Source of the DNA: Fluviispira vulneris
Lineage (GTDB): Bacteria > Bdellovibrionota_B > Oligoflexia > Silvanigrellales > Silvanigrellaceae
Reading direction: 5' to 3'
DNA length: 64,000 nt
NCBI RefSeq assembly: GCF_014281055.1
Contig: NZ_JACRSE010000004.1
Span: 423,743-487,742 of the forward strand
Below the pieces are notes generated by a model that saw nothing but the letters and a program-made list of their open reading frames with translations, had not been told where the DNA came from and did not search any database. This document shows, piece after piece, positions 1 to 10,174 of this stretch (positions are counted from its first letter, which is position 1; each line of letters starts with the position of its first letter). Both the position numbers and the translations under genes were made by a program.

Positions 1-1197
1 CATCAATTCTTCATTGGTAGGTATCACCCAAGCTTTTAATTTAGATCCTGGGGTTGAAATTTCTCCCTCAGCACCAAAACATTTTTGTTTATTCAGATTT
101 TCATCGATTTCAAGCCCAAGAAATTGCATATTATCACAAATTCTTCTACGAATTTCCGCTGAGTTTTCGCCAATACCACCGGTAAAGAGAATTGCATCTG
201 CACCACCCATTTCAGTTAAATAGGCACCAATATAATGTTTAATTCTCATCGTAAACATATTGATAGCAAGTGTTGCTCTCCTATCATGATGTTCTTTTTC
301 CTCATCCAACAATTCGCGCATGTCGTTCGTTAAACCTGAGATTCCCAATAAACCTGAAGCTTTATTTAAAAGAATGTCAATATCTGATAAGGATATACCT
401 TCTTTATGAGCCAAAAAATCCATTATAGATGCATCGATATCACCTGCTCTTGTCCCCATGACAAGACCTGCAAGAGGAGTAAATCCCATAGACGTGTCAA
501 ATGATTTGCCGTCTTTAATTGCACACGCTGAACAGCCATTACCAAGATGAACCACGATCACATTTAATTTTTCTCTCTCTAAATTTAAAATTGTACGATA
601 GCGATAACTCACATATCGGTGAGACATTCCATGAAAACCATATTTACGAATGCGATAACGACGATAATATTGATAAGGCAATGCATATAAATAATTCACT
701 TCAGGAATTGTAGAATGAAAAGCTGTATCAAAAACCACAACATGAGGAACTTTCTCACCAAATAAAGAGAGAGTGGCTTGTATACCTTTTAAATTTGCAG
801 GGTTGTGCAAAGGCGCAAGATCGATGCATTCTTCAATTTCTTTTAAAACACTTTTATTTACAATAACAGAACTGCTAAATTTTTCTCCACCATGCACAAC
901 GCGATGGCCCACTGCATTGATATCTGCAATTGAAGAAATGCCTTCAATATTTAAAGTCCCAGACGTGATTTTGCGAAAGATATAGTCAAGTGCTGCTGAG
1001 TGATCACGAATAGGCACTGCTTCTTTGATTTCAATCCCGTTTGTGACAGTTATTTTCGCAACAGATTGAGTGCCGATTCGATCGATCAAACCTTTTACCT
1101 TCACTTTATCTTGAGAGACATCAATAAGTGCTTGATCTGTTTCTATGATTTGAAACTTTAGGGAAGAGCTCCCGCTATTTATTACTAATATATTCAT
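1..1197 (-). CDS. ackA: Acetate kinase (3' end cut by window edge)
   Basis: Acetate kinase interconverts acetate plus ATP and acetyl phosphate plus ADP in the cytoplasm, usually with Pta. Reading the minus strand from the ATG at 1197 gives the N-terminal phosphate-binding segment MNILVINSGSSSLKFQ, then HRVVHGGEKF, FDTAFH, the GFHGMSHRYV segment, VVHLGNGCSACA and FTGGIGENSAEIR. These are the family's signature blocks in the normal order. About 399 codons lie in the window against a usual length near 400, so only the extreme C-terminus should be missing. No pta gene is visible here. No frame damage is seen. Confidence 0.96.
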   Translation of the reverse strand, partial: MNILVINSGSSSLKFQIIETDQALIDVSQDKVKVKGLIDRIGTQSVAKITVTNGIEIKEAVPIRDHSAALDYIFRKITSGTLNIEGISSIADINAVGHRVVHGGEKFSSSVIVNKSVLKEIEECIDLAPLHNPANLKGIQATLSLFGEKVPHVVVFDTAFHSTIPEVNYLYALPYQYYRRYRIRKYGFHGMSHRYVSYRYRTILNLEREKLNVIVVHLGNGCSACAIKDGKSFDTSMGFTPLAGLVMGTRAGDIDASIMDFLAHKEGISLSDIDILLNKASGLLGISGLTNDMRELLDEEKEHHDRRATLAINMFTMRIKHYIGAYLTEMGGADAILFTGGIGENSAEIRRRICDNMQFLGLEIDENLNKQKCFGAEGEISTPGSKLKAWVIPTNEELM

Positions 1198-1622
1198 ACA
1201 TAAATCCTCCCTGCATGACATATGCAGTTAACTTAGGAATGAGTCCTATTCTTAAAATGCTACAAAAATCAACCCAGAAGAATATGATTATGCCTATTCT
1301 TTAAAAAAAAGAAATTAATTAATAAAAAAAAATTAACATAAGCTGAAACATATTTTAGTAAAAAAAATTTTTTAACTTTTAAATAAAAGCAAATCAATAA
1401 ATTTTTCTTCATTATAATTTATTATTAATTTTTAAATTTTTAAACCCCTTCATATTAATAGATTTTTTTTAACAAATAGAAAACCAATTTATTTCATAAA
1501 ACAACTGACTAATATTACAAATTTGACAGAAATTTCAATATCCTATACGGTCGCTTCAGGAATACCGGTATTTCTGTTGTGCTAAATTTAATATAAACAT
1601 TATAAATTAAATATTAATAGAT
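1198..1622. other. AT-rich intergenic region between divergent genes
   Basis: This 425-base stretch separates ackA from the secreted protein gene and must hold both promoters. A TTGACA at 1523-1528 is followed by TATACG at 1544-1549, but the spacer is only 15 bases, so I do not call a promoter with confidence. No open frame or RNA structure was recognised. Confidence 0.5.
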
Positions 1623-1640
1623 TTGATTATAGAGGTATGT

Positions 1641-3272
1641 ATGTTTAATAAGAAATTGTATTTAATTCCTATTTCTCTTTTCGCTACTATGAGTCTCACT
1701 TCATATGCGAATGATGAAGAAAAAATCAAAAATTTTATAAAAGAGTTTCAAGAGAATCCAAGTGCCGTATTAGATAAAATTCCAGAAAAAATTAAAATAT
1801 CTGAAAATGTTAAAACAATTTCTCGTTTTTCTCAAAAAGACATTCTTAACAATGACTTTATCGAGAAAAAAGATCAATTGCGCTCAGAAATTATGTCTAA
1901 GAGGCTAGCAAATACAGAGGGCCACCTCGTTGTTCCTTATTCGGATTATCTTTCTAATGAAGATCCACGTAGCTTTGTAGATTATCCACAAAATTTTACT
2001 GATAACATCCAAGTTATTGATTCAAAAAATATTGCCCAAGCTCAGCTTCCATTCAATCCTTGGTCAGATAGTTATTGGCCTCTGTATCAGGGTTCAATCA
2101 CATATCGTTATGCAGATCCAAATGTGCCAAGATCAAGTAACATAAAAGATTTTGATAATTATGTTTTAAATCAACGTCCCGCTTCACGCTTGATCGCAGA
2201 AAACCGGATTGATATGCTATCGCCTGCAGAAAAATATGACTTATTAATGGGCGACAAGAACTTCTCTTTAACAAATTCAGTTCTAAGCGGAATCAGAGGC
2301 AGAAACCCCGAAGGTTGGGAAGGAATTTGTCACGGCTGGGCTCCTGTTTCTTATATGTATAAACGCCCCACTCGAAGCGTGACTGTGCAAAACCCTGAAG
2401 GAGTTCAAATTACTTTCAGACCATCAGATATTAAAGCACTCAATTCCTTACTTTGGGCAAATTTAAATGTGAATACAAAATTCTCAGGGCAAAGATGCAA
2501 TGACAAAAACCCTCCAAAAGATGCCAACGGAAGAATTGTTAGCCAGGATTGTTTTGATTCAAATCCTGCGGCCTTTCACCTTGCCCTCGTTAATCAAGTC
2601 GGAATAAATAAACGGAGTTTTATCTTTGATGCTTCCTTTGATTATACCGTTTGGAATCAACCTATCCTTGGCTATAAATACGTATATTATAACGTTTTAA
2701 CAGGCCAAGTAAGTAATAAAGCAGAAAGCGTAATGATCAGAAATGCTGATTATACCAAGGATACCTTTGCTAAATATCGTTCAGGAAAATCTGCATATAT
2801 AGTGGGAGTGAAAGCGACCATTGACTATATGGTAGAAACCTCTCCTTCGAAAGCAAATTCTGACAGCCCAAACCAAGATGGTATTTCACGCGTTGAATAT
2901 TATTATGATTTAGAAATCACTCAAGATGGAAAAATAACAGGTGGCGAGTGGTATCAAAATGCACACCCTGACTTTATGTGGACACCTGTTGCTGGCCAAG
3001 ATGTAAGTTCAAGAGCAGTTCCAAAAACCGGCTTAAACTATGGTGCAGAATTTGCCTATCACAATTTTTGGTGGAACAGCAATCCACGTTCCCCACTGAA
3101 AGAGTGGTTACCTTATTCTGTTAGAGCAGCGCAGACATATTCTGTTCCGCTCGAAAATGTCGTGCACAATCTGAATGCTTGGGCTGCCTACCCTGTTGTT
3201 AATAATCAAGCACCTGAAAATTGTGCACAGCAACCTTGTGTGCCAAGTGTTTACTCATGGTATCGAAATTAA
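1641..3272 (+). CDS. Secreted transglutaminase-elicitor-like protein (M81D/GP42 family)
   Basis: The predicted 543-residue protein opens with a Sec signal peptide (MFNKKLYLIPISLFATMS, cleavage near SYA-ND). The start at 1641 is preferred because AGAGG lies five bases upstream; an upstream TTG at 1623 has no such site. The core resembles the transglutaminase elicitor family first known from Phytophthora GP42: a WSDSYWPLYQ segment, then GICHGW with Cys230, a FHLALVNQ block with His313, and RSFIFDASFD with Asp330, followed by VWNQPILGY. These give a plausible Cys-His-Asp triad for protein cross-linking or a related acyl transfer outside the cell. The family call rests on motif memory and is fairly good; the substrate is unknown. 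Confidence 0.65.
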   Translation: MFNKKLYLIPISLFATMSLTSYANDEEKIKNFIKEFQENPSAVLDKIPEKIKISENVKTISRFSQKDILNNDFIEKKDQLRSEIMSKRLANTEGHLVVPYSDYLSNEDPRSFVDYPQNFTDNIQVIDSKNIAQAQLPFNPWSDSYWPLYQGSITYRYADPNVPRSSNIKDFDNYVLNQRPASRLIAENRIDMLSPAEKYDLLMGDKNFSLTNSVLSGIRGRNPEGWEGICHGWAPVSYMYKRPTRSVTVQNPEGVQITFRPSDIKALNSLLWANLNVNTKFSGQRCNDKNPPKDANGRIVSQDCFDSNPAAFHLALVNQVGINKRSFIFDASFDYTVWNQPILGYKYVYYNVLTGQVSNKAESVMIRNADYTKDTFAKYRSGKSAYIVGVKATIDYMVETSPSKANSDSPNQDGISRVEYYYDLEITQDGKITGGEWYQNAHPDFMWTPVAGQDVSSRAVPKTGLNYGAEFAYHNFWWNSNPRSPLKEWLPYSVRAAQTYSVPLENVVHNLNAWAAYPVVNNQAPENCAQQPCVPSVYSWYRN

Positions 3273-3299
3273 TTTAAAGGGAATATGACAGCATCATTC

Positions 3300-4187
3300 T
3301 TAAGAGTTATGTTGTACAATTTTCCCTTCAACGACCTGTGCAAGTGAAGCGCTTTTTTCAGTTGCAGTGACTACAGCGGAGATCAACATAGGTCTTAGCC
3401 CATGCTTTTCCAATTCATGAATTGCACTGATAGTCGTTCCACCAGGGGTTGTAACTTGATCCCTGAGTATCGCAGGATGTAAACCGGTTTCTTGCACAAG
3501 CTTAGCTGCCCCGAGCACAGTCTGGGTAGCAAGCTCGAGTGAAAGTTGACGGGATAGCCCCATCTTTACTCCACCGTCAGACATTGCTTCGATAATCATA
3601 TAAATATATGCAGGTCCACTGCCACTGAGGCCAGTGACTGCATCGAGTTGCTCTTCTTGCACAATCCAAGTTTTACCTACAGATTCAAAGATATGTTTTG
3701 CTTGTTCGATATTTTGCATAGAAGTTTTCTTACTCCCACATAGCACACTTGCTGAACAATCCACTGTTGAAGCTATATTTGGCATACAGCGTACCACAGG
3801 ACAATCGTTTGAAAAGTATTTATGAATAAGTTGCGTTGGCACTCCAGCTAAAATTGAAATCACCAGCGGAAAAGTATCCGAGCCAAGTAAAATGGGTTTC
3901 CAGCGTTCAACAGCTTCCAGGAAATTTTGTGGTTTTACACACAGAAGAATGGTATCGCCAGCTTTTAAACGTAATTTGTTATCGATATTTACAATATCAT
4001 TATAACTAAAATAAGTAATTTTTTTTAAATCGATACCTTCAGGGGATTTCTCCAAAGGATCCAATGGGAATTTATCGCAGACATAAATTTCGCATTCATG
4101 CTTACGACTTTGCAAGCCACGCACAAGAGCTTTCCCCATATTTCCAAAACCAATTACAACTATTTTTCCAGAAAGACTATTTAACAC
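3300..4187 (-). CDS. proC: Pyrroline-5-carboxylate reductase
   Basis: The enzyme makes the last step of proline synthesis, reducing 1-pyrroline-5-carboxylate with NAD(P)H. The N-terminal Rossmann segment VVIGFGNMGKALVRG binds the dinucleotide. The C-terminal dimerisation domain carries SGSGPAYIYMIIEAM and TTPGGTTISAIHELE, both diagnostic of ProC. At 295 residues it is slightly longer than the usual 260-280. The start codon is GTG at 4187, supported by GGAGG nine bases upstream. Together with the ornithine aminotransferase gene near 34 kb, proline could be made from ornithine; no proA or proB lies here. Confidence 0.95.
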   Translation of the reverse strand: MLNSLSGKIVVIGFGNMGKALVRGLQSRKHECEIYVCDKFPLDPLEKSPEGIDLKKITYFSYNDIVNIDNKLRLKAGDTILLCVKPQNFLEAVERWKPILLGSDTFPLVISILAGVPTQLIHKYFSNDCPVVRCMPNIASTVDCSASVLCGSKKTSMQNIEQAKHIFESVGKTWIVQEEQLDAVTGLSGSGPAYIYMIIEAMSDGGVKMGLSRQLSLELATQTVLGAAKLVQETGLHPAILRDQVTTPGGTTISAIHELEKHGLRPMLISAVVTATEKSASLAQVVEGKIVQHNS

Positions 4188-4397
4188 AGAAATTATCCTC
4201 CAAAGGTCAAAAATCCAACATCAGGATACTCTCAGTAAGTAGGAGGAGCAACACTTTACTGCAGCAACTCAACTCTATGAATTCAAATAGTGACTTGAAT
4301 TTATGAAAAAGTTCATTATATTACACTCATATCAAAGGAATTTCTCCTTTGGAAATAAAATTCGATTTATGATGCATAAATTTCACGAGATTAAATT

Positions 4398-5126
4398 ATG
4401 TTTTTAAAAAAATTAAGCCTCATCAAGTTCTTTCTATATTTCATTTTTTTATCTTTTACTTTTCTTACTAATGCAAAATCATCTAATACAAATAAACAGA
4501 TAAATGAAAACCCCACCGACGATGAAATATTTGAAAAATTGAACACAAAATTAGATTTAAATCTAACTTTTACAAATCAAAATGGTAAAAAAGAAAGCCT
4601 TAAAGATATATTGGAAGAAAAAAAAATACTTATTTTAACATTAAATTATTTCAGTTGCACAACAATGTGTACTTTTCAATTTCTTAATTTATCAAAAGCC
4701 CTCCAAAAAATGAATTGGCCAATTGGTAAAGGATTTAAAATTGTTACTATAAGCTTTGATCCCAAAGATACTATTGAAAACTCTAAACTATTAAAAGAAA
4801 ATTGGGCCCCGAAAACTGGGCAAAAAAATGCTCAATGGGATTTTTATGTAAGTACCCAAGAAAATATTCAATCACTCACAAAACAATTAAATTTTTATTA
4901 CAAACCTGATTCAGATGGAGAAACCTATTCTCATATAGGAGCACTTTATTTTATAAAACCAGATGGCACTTTTTATCGCTATCTTTATGGTATTTCATAT
5001 GAAGCTGAGGATATTAAACATGCTCTTATTGATACATCAAACGGAGAATTAGGTTCTTTTCTAGAAAAACTACCCTTAAAATTCAAAAAATATCAGCCAA
5101 AAATTGGAAAATACACCCCTAATTAA
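4398..5126 (+). CDS. SCO1/SenC-family copper chaperone
   Basis: The 242-residue product has an N-terminal hydrophobic segment (about residues 8-26) that is a signal peptide or membrane anchor, followed by a thioredoxin-like fold. The copper-binding signature is complete: FSCTTMC gives Cys87 and Cys91, and YSHIG gives His179. SCO proteins deliver copper to the CuA site of cytochrome c oxidase or act as a periplasmic thiol reductase in its assembly. No oxidase subunit genes are adjacent, but a small cytochrome c lies 2.4 kb downstream. The family assignment is firm; which oxidase it serves cannot be told. Confidence 0.88.
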   Translation: MFLKKLSLIKFFLYFIFLSFTFLTNAKSSNTNKQINENPTDDEIFEKLNTKLDLNLTFTNQNGKKESLKDILEEKKILILTLNYFSCTTMCTFQFLNLSKALQKMNWPIGKGFKIVTISFDPKDTIENSKLLKENWAPKTGQKNAQWDFYVSTQENIQSLTKQLNFYYKPDSDGETYSHIGALYFIKPDGTFYRYLYGISYEAEDIKHALIDTSNGELGSFLEKLPLKFKKYQPKIGKYTPN

Positions 5127-5299
5127 ATTTCCCGTTGTTGCCCCAATTCTTCTTTCTTTTCCCAAATACCAAAAAATCATCTTTTTCTCAGATATTGATT
5201 TTTAGAGATAAATTGTATACCTAGTCATTTGCACGATTATTGAATTATTATGCAATAATCTCGATTTTTTGTCCAAGATTCATTTTGAAAGAAAACATT

Positions 5300-7363
5300 A
5301 TGTCGCAAGATCTCAGCAAATATCGTAACATTGGTATTATGGCTCACATTGACGCAGGGAAAACAACCACCTCTGAGCGCATCCTCTACTACACAGGCCG
5401 CAGCCACAAATTAGGTGAAGTACACGAAGGCACCGCCACTATGGACTGGATGGTTCAAGAACAAGAACGTGGAATTACAATTACCTCTGCTGCTACAACG
5501 ACATTTTGGAAAGATCATAGAATCAATCTGATCGACACCCCTGGACATGTTGACTTTACAGTAGAAGTTGAACGATCCCTGCGCGTGCTGGATGGAGCTG
5601 TTGCAGTTTTTGATGGAGCAAATGGTGTTGAACCGCAATCCGAAACTGTATGGCGGCAAGCAGATAGGTATCATGTTCCTCGCATCGCCTTTTTAAATAA
5701 AATGGATAAAGTGGGCGCAGACCAAGATATGTGCATTCAATCCATGCGTGATAAACTCAATGCCAATGTTGCCTTTGCTCAACTTCCTATTGGGAAAGAA
5801 AGTTCTTTTTCTGGCATGATCGACCTTATCGAGATGCGTGCCTTTGTCTGGATGAATGATGACAAAGACACCGCACCTCTTATAAAAGAAATCCCAGCAG
5901 ATATGCTTGATGATGCTCAAATATATCAACAAGAACTCATAGAAAATCTTGCCGACTTCGATGACACTCTAGCAGAAGCTGTCCTATCTGACAGCAAACC
6001 CACAGTCGCTCAGATTAAAAATGCTTTACGCAACGCCGTTATCAACATGAAAATCGTTCCAGTATTCGTAGGTTCATCCTTTAGAAATAAAGGTATTCAA
6101 CCGCTCCTCGATGCCGTTGTGGACTATCTTCCCTCACCTCTCGATCTCCCACCAGTTGAAGGTATAGAAATTGAAGGTGTCGTAAAAGCGAGCAAACGTG
6201 CTCCAAGTGAAGATGAACCTTTTTCAGGTATTGTTTTTAAAATTATGACTGACCCTTTTGTGGGTGCGTTATTTTTTATGCGCATTTATTCTGGTTCAAT
6301 AAAAACAGGCGATGCCATGCACAATACTTTGAAGAATAAAAAAGAACGCGTGACTAAAATATTACGTATGCATGCAAATGATCGTGAAGAATTGCAAACA
6401 GCATCTGCTGGAGAGATCGTTGCGGTCGTTGGTCTTAAATTTGCTACAACTGGAGACACTCTTTGTGATCCGCACGCACACATTGCATATGAGTCTATGC
6501 GCTTTCCCGATCCTGTGATTTCGCTTGCCATTGAACCCAAAAGCAGTGGAGATTTAGATAAATTAAATCAAAGTCTCAATCGTTTGGCGCAAGAAGATCC
6601 GTCATTGCGAGTTTCTACGAGTGAAGAAACAGGTCAAGTTCTTATTTCAGGTATGGGTGAATTGCATTTACAAATTATAGCAGATCGTTTGTTAAGAGAA
6701 TTTAAAGTCAATGCAAATGTTGGTAATCCTCAAGTTTCTTATAGGGAATGTATTTCAATTGCTGCAACTGGAAGTGACACTTTTTCACGCGCAATTCAAA
6801 ATAAAACTTTCTCAGCTAAAGTAACAGTTGAAATTGAACCTAATAATGCAAAAACCAGCATTGATATCCATGTGCCCGCAAAAGCACAAGTGCCCGCAAA
6901 TATTATTGCTGCCATCAAAGAATCATTACAAGGAGCCGTCGGCAGTGGTTCTCTCTGCGGTTATCCACTTGTTAACTTGAAAGTCAATGTAACAGATTAC
7001 TCATATGATCCTCAGGCCGTCGATGAAGTCGTCTATAAAGTTGCAGCAAGCAATGCTCTTAGAGCTGCATTGGCAGCAGCTAAACCAGTTATGATGGAAC
7101 CTATTATGCAAGTTGAAGTTGTTGTTCCCCCTGATTTCAGCGGAACAATTGTTTCAGATGTAAACAGTCGCCGTGGACATATTTCTGGGCTCGACAATCG
7201 TGGCCATTTACAAGTTGTCCATGCCAATATTCCGCTTTCAGAACTTTTTGGCTATGAAACAGACATTCGCTCCCTTTCGCAAGGACGCGCTAGCAGTTCT
7301 ATGCAGTTTTTACGTTACGAAACATTGCCTAAAAATTTACAAGACAAAATACTTGGTAATTAA
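5300..7363 (+). CDS. fusA: Translation elongation factor G
   Basis: EF-G is the GTPase that drives ribosomal translocation. The 687-residue protein is of normal length and carries the G1 motif [13 protein letters not shown], the switch I segment [19 protein letters not shown] and NKMD, followed by EF-G domains II-V, including [17 protein letters not shown] near the C-terminus. The start at 5300 ([12 protein letters not shown]) fits family length; the frame stays open upstream for 20 codons, but that extension is not family-like. The gene is not in an rpsL-rpsG-fusA-tuf cluster here, so it may be relocated or one of two EF-G paralogues. Confidence 0.95.
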   Translation: MSQDLSKYRNIGIMAHIDAGKTTTSERILYYTGRSHKLGEVHEGTATMDWMVQEQERGITITSAATTTFWKDHRINLIDTPGHVDFTVEVERSLRVLDGAVAVFDGANGVEPQSETVWRQADRYHVPRIAFLNKMDKVGADQDMCIQSMRDKLNANVAFAQLPIGKESSFSGMIDLIEMRAFVWMNDDKDTAPLIKEIPADMLDDAQIYQQELIENLADFDDTLAEAVLSDSKPTVAQIKNALRNAVINMKIVPVFVGSSFRNKGIQPLLDAVVDYLPSPLDLPPVEGIEIEGVVKASKRAPSEDEPFSGIVFKIMTDPFVGALFFMRIYSGSIKTGDAMHNTLKNKKERVTKILRMHANDREELQTASAGEIVAVVGLKFATTGDTLCDPHAHIAYESMRFPDPVISLAIEPKSSGDLDKLNQSLNRLAQEDPSLRVSTSEETGQVLISGMGELHLQIIADRLLREFKVNANVGNPQVSYRECISIAATGSDTFSRAIQNKTFSAKVTVEIEPNNAKTSIDIHVPAKAQVPANIIAAIKESLQGAVGSGSLCGYPLVNLKVNVTDYSYDPQAVDEVVYKVAASNALRAALAAAKPVMMEPIMQVEVVVPPDFSGTIVSDVNSRRGHISGLDNRGHLQVVHANIPLSELFGYETDIRSLSQGRASSSMQFLRYETLPKNLQDKILGN

Positions 7364-7493
7364 CGATATTTCTATTGGTTCTGCATTACAACAACTTACT
7401 TCACAAAAGCAAACGAATGGTAAAACGAGCGTATTTATGCTTTCACTGAGCTATGCATTTTCAAGTGATGATGAGAATAAAAGTGGAATTTAG
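7364..7493 (+). pseudogene. Possible C-terminal remnant of an outer-membrane beta-barrel gene
   Basis: Directly after the fusA stop, a frame distinct from fusA reads [17 protein letters not shown] and then a strand TSVFMLSLSYAFS, and ends at TAG 7491-7493. An alternating polar/hydrophobic strand near the C-terminus that ends in an aromatic residue is typical of the last strand of outer-membrane beta-barrels. It has no start or upstream body, because fusA occupies that space. I read it as the tail of a deleted gene, at low confidence. Confidence 0.3.
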
Positions 7494-7570
7494 GGATATT
7501 TGACACTTTCTTAAATATCTAATAAAAAGAAATGATCATAAAAGCTCTATTTCTTGAAAAGGAATTTTTT

Positions 7571-7912
7571 ATGAAAATTGTTATGATAAATATATTTTCT
7601 ATTTTTTTATTACTTGTTAGTTTTCAAGCCACTTCTAAAGATGGTAAAGTTAATCCCGCCTTAACCCAAGGAGAAAAACTTTACGTAGATAATTGTAAGA
7701 TGTGCCATGGTAGTAATGGAGATGGAAATGGACCGGTTGGAAAAAATTTAGCGCCTAAACCGAAACATTTAAAAGCGTACAGTGCTAAACAAATTATAAA
7801 GATTTTAACAGATGGAAATGTTTCAATGATGGCACATTTTAAAGAGAGTTTAAGTCAATCTCAAAAAGAAGCTATTGCTCAATATTGTGAAAAAACTTTT
7901 TCAGACAAATAA
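7571..7912 (+). CDS. Small periplasmic c-type cytochrome
   Basis: The 113-residue product has a signal peptide (about residues 1-21, ending FQATSK) and one haem c site, CKMCH, at Cys42, Cys45 and His46. It is followed by the GSNGDGNGPVGKNLAPKP loop typical of class I monohaem cytochromes and by NVSMMAHF, whose Met is the likely sixth haem ligand. It probably carries electrons in the periplasm. The start at 7571 is chosen for the AAAAGGAA site just upstream. It resembles the cytochrome domains of cbb3 oxidase CcoP subunits, but no oxidase genes are adjacent. Confidence 0.88.
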   Translation: MKIVMINIFSIFLLLVSFQATSKDGKVNPALTQGEKLYVDNCKMCHGSNGDGNGPVGKNLAPKPKHLKAYSAKQIIKILTDGNVSMMAHFKESLSQSQKEAIAQYCEKTFSDK

Positions 7913-7918
7913 CTTAAA

Positions 7919-8968
7919 TCATTTTTTATTCCATATTTTTAGATACGCATCTCTATAATTCGTATTTACTTCCAAACCTTCTAGTCCAACTATTTTTTTG
8001 AGAGTTTCCGATGAAAATAATATAGGCTCAGAAACATATCCACTCGGTTTTTCACCTGAAAAAGCCCTATTTAACTCGTCAATAATTTGCCAACCTTGTG
8101 CATTTAAAGGTTCACCAATTGTTGCTAACTGCTGTGAATCACCAGATTTTATTCTTTTAAATGCTTTTAACGAACCATCACCAGCAGCAACATTAATTAT
8201 ATCCGTTCTTTTGTTACTTTTTAAAGGGCTATCCATTTTAATGAAGTAGTAATCATTAATTGCTAAAGTAAAGGTCCATTCCATACCATATTTTGCAATT
8301 AACCGTGGAACAGCTTCTGGTACAAGAACATCTGCTTTAGAAATAGGGATATCTTCAATCGTTAAAAGTTTGCATTTTTCACACTTAATCAAGGTATCTT
8401 TCATCTGTTCTGTTTTGGCATTTGCCACAGCAAAACGACTGTCATTAAAAATGATCACCCCAATTTTATCTTTTCCAGAATTAATAATATAATCTGTAGC
8501 CATTTTTGCTACAACAATAGGATCTGTCGAAATATTTACAAATAAATCATAATATGGCCCTGGATTTTCCGAAGCATGCCAACCAACAATGGGTATTTTT
8601 GCTTTCCGGGCCTGAGCTAAAATTTCTCTATAATCATCTGGCTGAAACCCACCTAAAATAATTCCGTCTGGCCTTGAACTCACAGTATCTGATAAACCCT
8701 TGCGCAATCTATCTGGATTGCCTTCTCCATCGAAAGTTTTCACTTTCCAGCCAATTTCGTCAGCTGCATTCTCCACTGCTTTATAAACACCTAAAACTCC
8801 ACCATTTTTAAAATCAGAAGCCACAAAAACAATATACTTTGACTTCATAGCTTTGGGACCGTCAACAGGACCTTTCCACTCATTTGCTTGGAGTTTAAAA
8901 GACACTAAAAACATTATTATTAAGAAAATCATGAAGCGAAAGAACTTAGCAAATGTATTCCTCAACAT
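7919..8968 (-). CDS. Periplasmic sugar-type substrate-binding protein (orphan)
   Basis: The 349-residue product has a signal peptide (hydrophobic FMIFLIIMFLVSF, cleavage near QANE) and a type I periplasmic binding fold: KYIVFVASDFKNGG, a PDGIILGG strand-loop, IPIVGWHAS, a KIGVIIFND hinge strand and a C-terminal NAQGWQIIDELNRA. This matches the Peripla_BP_4 family, which delivers sugars or autoinducers to ABC importers or to a sensor. The start at 8968 is preferred over the upstream TTG because GGAGAG sits just before it. No permease or ATPase gene lies beside it, so it may serve a distant transporter or a chemoreceptor. Confidence 0.8.
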   Translation of the reverse strand: MLRNTFAKFFRFMIFLIIMFLVSFKLQANEWKGPVDGPKAMKSKYIVFVASDFKNGGVLGVYKAVENAADEIGWKVKTFDGEGNPDRLRKGLSDTVSSRPDGIILGGFQPDDYREILAQARKAKIPIVGWHASENPGPYYDLFVNISTDPIVVAKMATDYIINSGKDKIGVIIFNDSRFAVANAKTEQMKDTLIKCEKCKLLTIEDIPISKADVLVPEAVPRLIAKYGMEWTFTLAINDYYFIKMDSPLKSNKRTDIINVAAGDGSLKAFKRIKSGDSQQLATIGEPLNAQGWQIIDELNRAFSGEKPSGYVSEPILFSSETLKKIVGLEGLEVNTNYRDAYLKIWNKK

Positions 8969-8994
8969 ATTGCTCTCCAATGAATCGAAAAATA

Positions 8995-10134
8995 TTATAA
9001 AGCTTCTTTGATATCTTGTAATAAATCTTCACCGTCTTCAATGCCAATGGATAGGCGCAAGAGAGTGTCTTGAATGCCTGCACTTCTTCTTGCCTCTTCC
9101 GACATAGATGCATGAGTCATGCTTGCAGGATGGGCTATCAGACTTTCAATACCGCCCAGCGACTCAGCCAAAGAAAAAAATTTGAGTTTTGCAACAAATT
9201 CTTTGAGTTCTTGAAAACCACCCTCAATTTCAAAACTAAGCATTGCTCCAAAACCATTTTGTTGTTTTTTTGCAATCAAATGATCTTCATGACTTTTGAG
9301 TCCTGGGTAATATACTTTTTTAATTTTTGCATGTGAATTTAAATATTCAGCAATTTTAAAAGCACTTTCCTGTTGCTTTTTAATACGCACTTCGAGAGTC
9401 CGTAAACCTCTTAATGTGAGCCAACTGTCGAAAGGAGCTCCTGTTAAGCCCAATGCATTTGCCCACCAAGCCAATTTTTCAAAATCTTCTTGAGCTTTTG
9501 CAATCACACATCCACCTACAATATCACTGTGTCCATTTAAATATTTTGTTGTAGAATGAATAACATAATCAGCGCCCAATTTAATTGGACTTTGGCCAAG
9601 AGGCGATAGAAAAGTATTATCAGCAATGACTTTAGCACCTACTTTATGGGCTAAAGTCGCTATTTTTTCTATATCAACAATTCTTAATAAAGGGTTGCTA
9701 GGTGTTTCTATCCAAACCTGTTTGGGACTCAATTCAAGAGCTTTTTTTAATTCATCGGGATCGCGTTGATTGACAAAGAGAACATTAATCTGCTCCTTTT
9801 CTTTTAATGCATTGAGCAGACGCCATGTTCCTCCATAACAATCATGGGGTGCAACAACGAGATCACCCTGCTTTAACACTTGCAAAATTAATGTGATTGC
9901 GGACAAACCGGAGGAAGTCACGACAGCACCATGGCCACCTTCAAGCTGATTAATTGCTTCTGCTAATAAATTTCGAGTCGGATTGCCGCTCCGCGTATAA
10001 TCATATTCTCTTCTTTTGCCAATTTCTTCAAAAGCATAATTTGCAGATAAATAAAGAGGTGGAATAACGGATCCATATTGAGTGTCTGACACTATACCTG
10101 ACCGCACACAATTCGTTACCAACTGGGATGTCAT
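8995..10134 (-). CDS. metB: Cystathionine gamma-synthase / O-acylhomoserine lyase
   Basis: This PLP enzyme (379 residues) joins cysteine, or sulfide, to an acylated homoserine. It shows the Cys/Met metabolism family blocks: YDYTRSGNPTRN, VTSSGLSAI, DNTFLSPLGQSP, the PLP lysine in HSTTKYLNGHSD, and SLGGIESLIAHPASMTH near the C-terminus. The start at 10134 is chosen for the AAAGGAA site upstream. It is the last gene of hom-metX-metB, 40 bases after metX, and so lies under the SAM-I riboswitch. Sequence alone does not separate cystathionine gamma-synthase from O-succinylhomoserine sulfhydrylase; metB is the likeliest. Confidence 0.88.
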   Translation of the reverse strand: MTSQLVTNCVRSGIVSDTQYGSVIPPLYLSANYAFEEIGKRREYDYTRSGNPTRNLLAEAINQLEGGHGAVVTSSGLSAITLILQVLKQGDLVVAPHDCYGGTWRLLNALKEKEQINVLFVNQRDPDELKKALELSPKQVWIETPSNPLLRIVDIEKIATLAHKVGAKVIADNTFLSPLGQSPIKLGADYVIHSTTKYLNGHSDIVGGCVIAKAQEDFEKLAWWANALGLTGAPFDSWLTLRGLRTLEVRIKKQQESAFKIAEYLNSHAKIKKVYYPGLKSHEDHLIAKKQQNGFGAMLSFEIEGGFQELKEFVAKLKFFSLAESLGGIESLIAHPASMTHASMSEEARRSAGIQDTLLRLSIGIEDGEDLLQDIKEAL

Positions 10135-10174
10135 ATAAAATTCCTTTCTAAAAAGATAAGACTGCAACAAAAAT

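Noticed and set aside
1523..1549. TTGACA with TATACG as promoter of the secreted protein gene
   Set aside because: The spacer is 15 bases, below the usual 16-18.
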